From a virus: a stretch of DNA of 26,191 nt. The notes beneath the pieces were generated by a model. The model saw only the letters and a list, made by a program, of their open reading frames with translations, was not told the origin of the DNA and ran no database searches. Each line of letters opens with the position of its first letter. The first letter of the stretch is position 1. The stretch is taken from positions 1-26,191 of IMG/VR virus record IMGVR_UViG_3300042473_000438, one strand, 5' to 3'. This document shows, one piece after another, positions 26,070 to 26,191 of the stretch. The translations under genes and the position numbers were made by a program.

Positions 26070-26191
26070 ATGGCAATAGTCGATAAAGACTTCAAGGTCA
26101 AGAATGGATTAGTCGTAGCAAACGGCGGTACATTCGGAGATGCAGTAACAGTAGGAGCCCCAACTCTTAATGCCCATGCAGCAACTAAGGA
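26070..26191 (+). CDS. tail fibre paralogue, cut by window edge
   Basis: ATG 26070 with GAAGGAG upstream. The visible 40 residues (MAIVDKDFKVKNGLVVANGG...) match the start of the fibre at 24271 (MATVNKDFKIKSGLIVEGTT...), so fibre genes continue to the right as tandem paralogues. Confidence 0.8.
   Translation, partial: MAIVDKDFKVKNGLVVANGGTFGDAVTVGAPTLNAHAATK

Noticed and set aside
1-26191. CRISPR array, insertion sequence or integrase/att site
   Set aside because: No spaced direct repeats of CRISPR type, no transposase or recombinase frame, and no duplicated tRNA end were found; the repeats present are regulatory motifs or protein-coding repeats.

Overview
The window looks like part of an AT-rich tailed-phage (or prophage) genome. 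It has tiny, overlapping leftward genes, one tRNA gene, a plasmid/phage DUF932 protein, a holin-like protein, a lysozyme-like protein and a long set of tail-fibre genes. The host cannot be read directly. A GP88-like protein (a family I know from mycobacteriophages), many promoters placed so that transcription would start at or next to the ATG (leaderless mRNA) and GlxR/CRP-like palindromes all fit a low-GC actinobacterial host, possibly an aquatic one. This is inference.

Layout. (1) 1-9280: about thirty small minus-strand genes of 29-338 aa, arranged in overlapping operons, with tRNA-Asp. Most are unrecognisable acidic, zinc-ribbon-like or single-helix proteins of the 'early/host-takeover' kind. 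The gaps between operons are unusually rich in repeated sites: a promoter class with TTGTCAG exactly 11 bp upstream of a -10 hexamer, TGTGA-N6-TCACA palindromes, DnaA-box sequences, CACGTG, and a covarying 24-nt hairpin just after stop codons. (2) 9400-10991: a divergent control region followed by two rightward clusters of tiny genes. (3) 10988-12130: three leftward genes, one DHH-phosphoesterase-like. (4) 12165-26191: a rightward virion/lysis region with a holin-like protein, collagen-like and carbohydrate-binding tail proteins, a proline/threonine-rich fibre, a modification cassette and more tail fibres. One exported lysozyme-like gene (21623-22186) faces the other way.

How the genes may work together. 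The most striking stretch is 16403-21581. A fibre with long Pro-Thr repeats, preceded by two Gly-X-Y collagen-like proteins, is followed by two prolyl-4-hydroxylase-type 2OG-Fe(II) oxygenases, each paired with a small Cys-rich protein. After these come a GT2-like glycosyltransferase and a protein closely resembling the GT60/PF11397 GlcNAc-transferase family. The characterised member of that family in Dictyostelium adds GlcNAc to a hydroxyproline on Skp1, after a prolyl hydroxylase has acted. I infer a phage-encoded 'hydroxylate proline, then glycosylate it' system acting on the phage's own tail fibres.

In the late region many genes have an extended -10 (TGN-TATAAT) ending 6-7 nt before the ATG, often overlapping the end of the previous gene. 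The early region mixes canonical TTGACA-17/18-TANNNT promoters with the TTGTCAG class. This suggests at least three transcription programmes. No integrase, terminase, portal, capsid, polymerase or CRISPR array is visible here.
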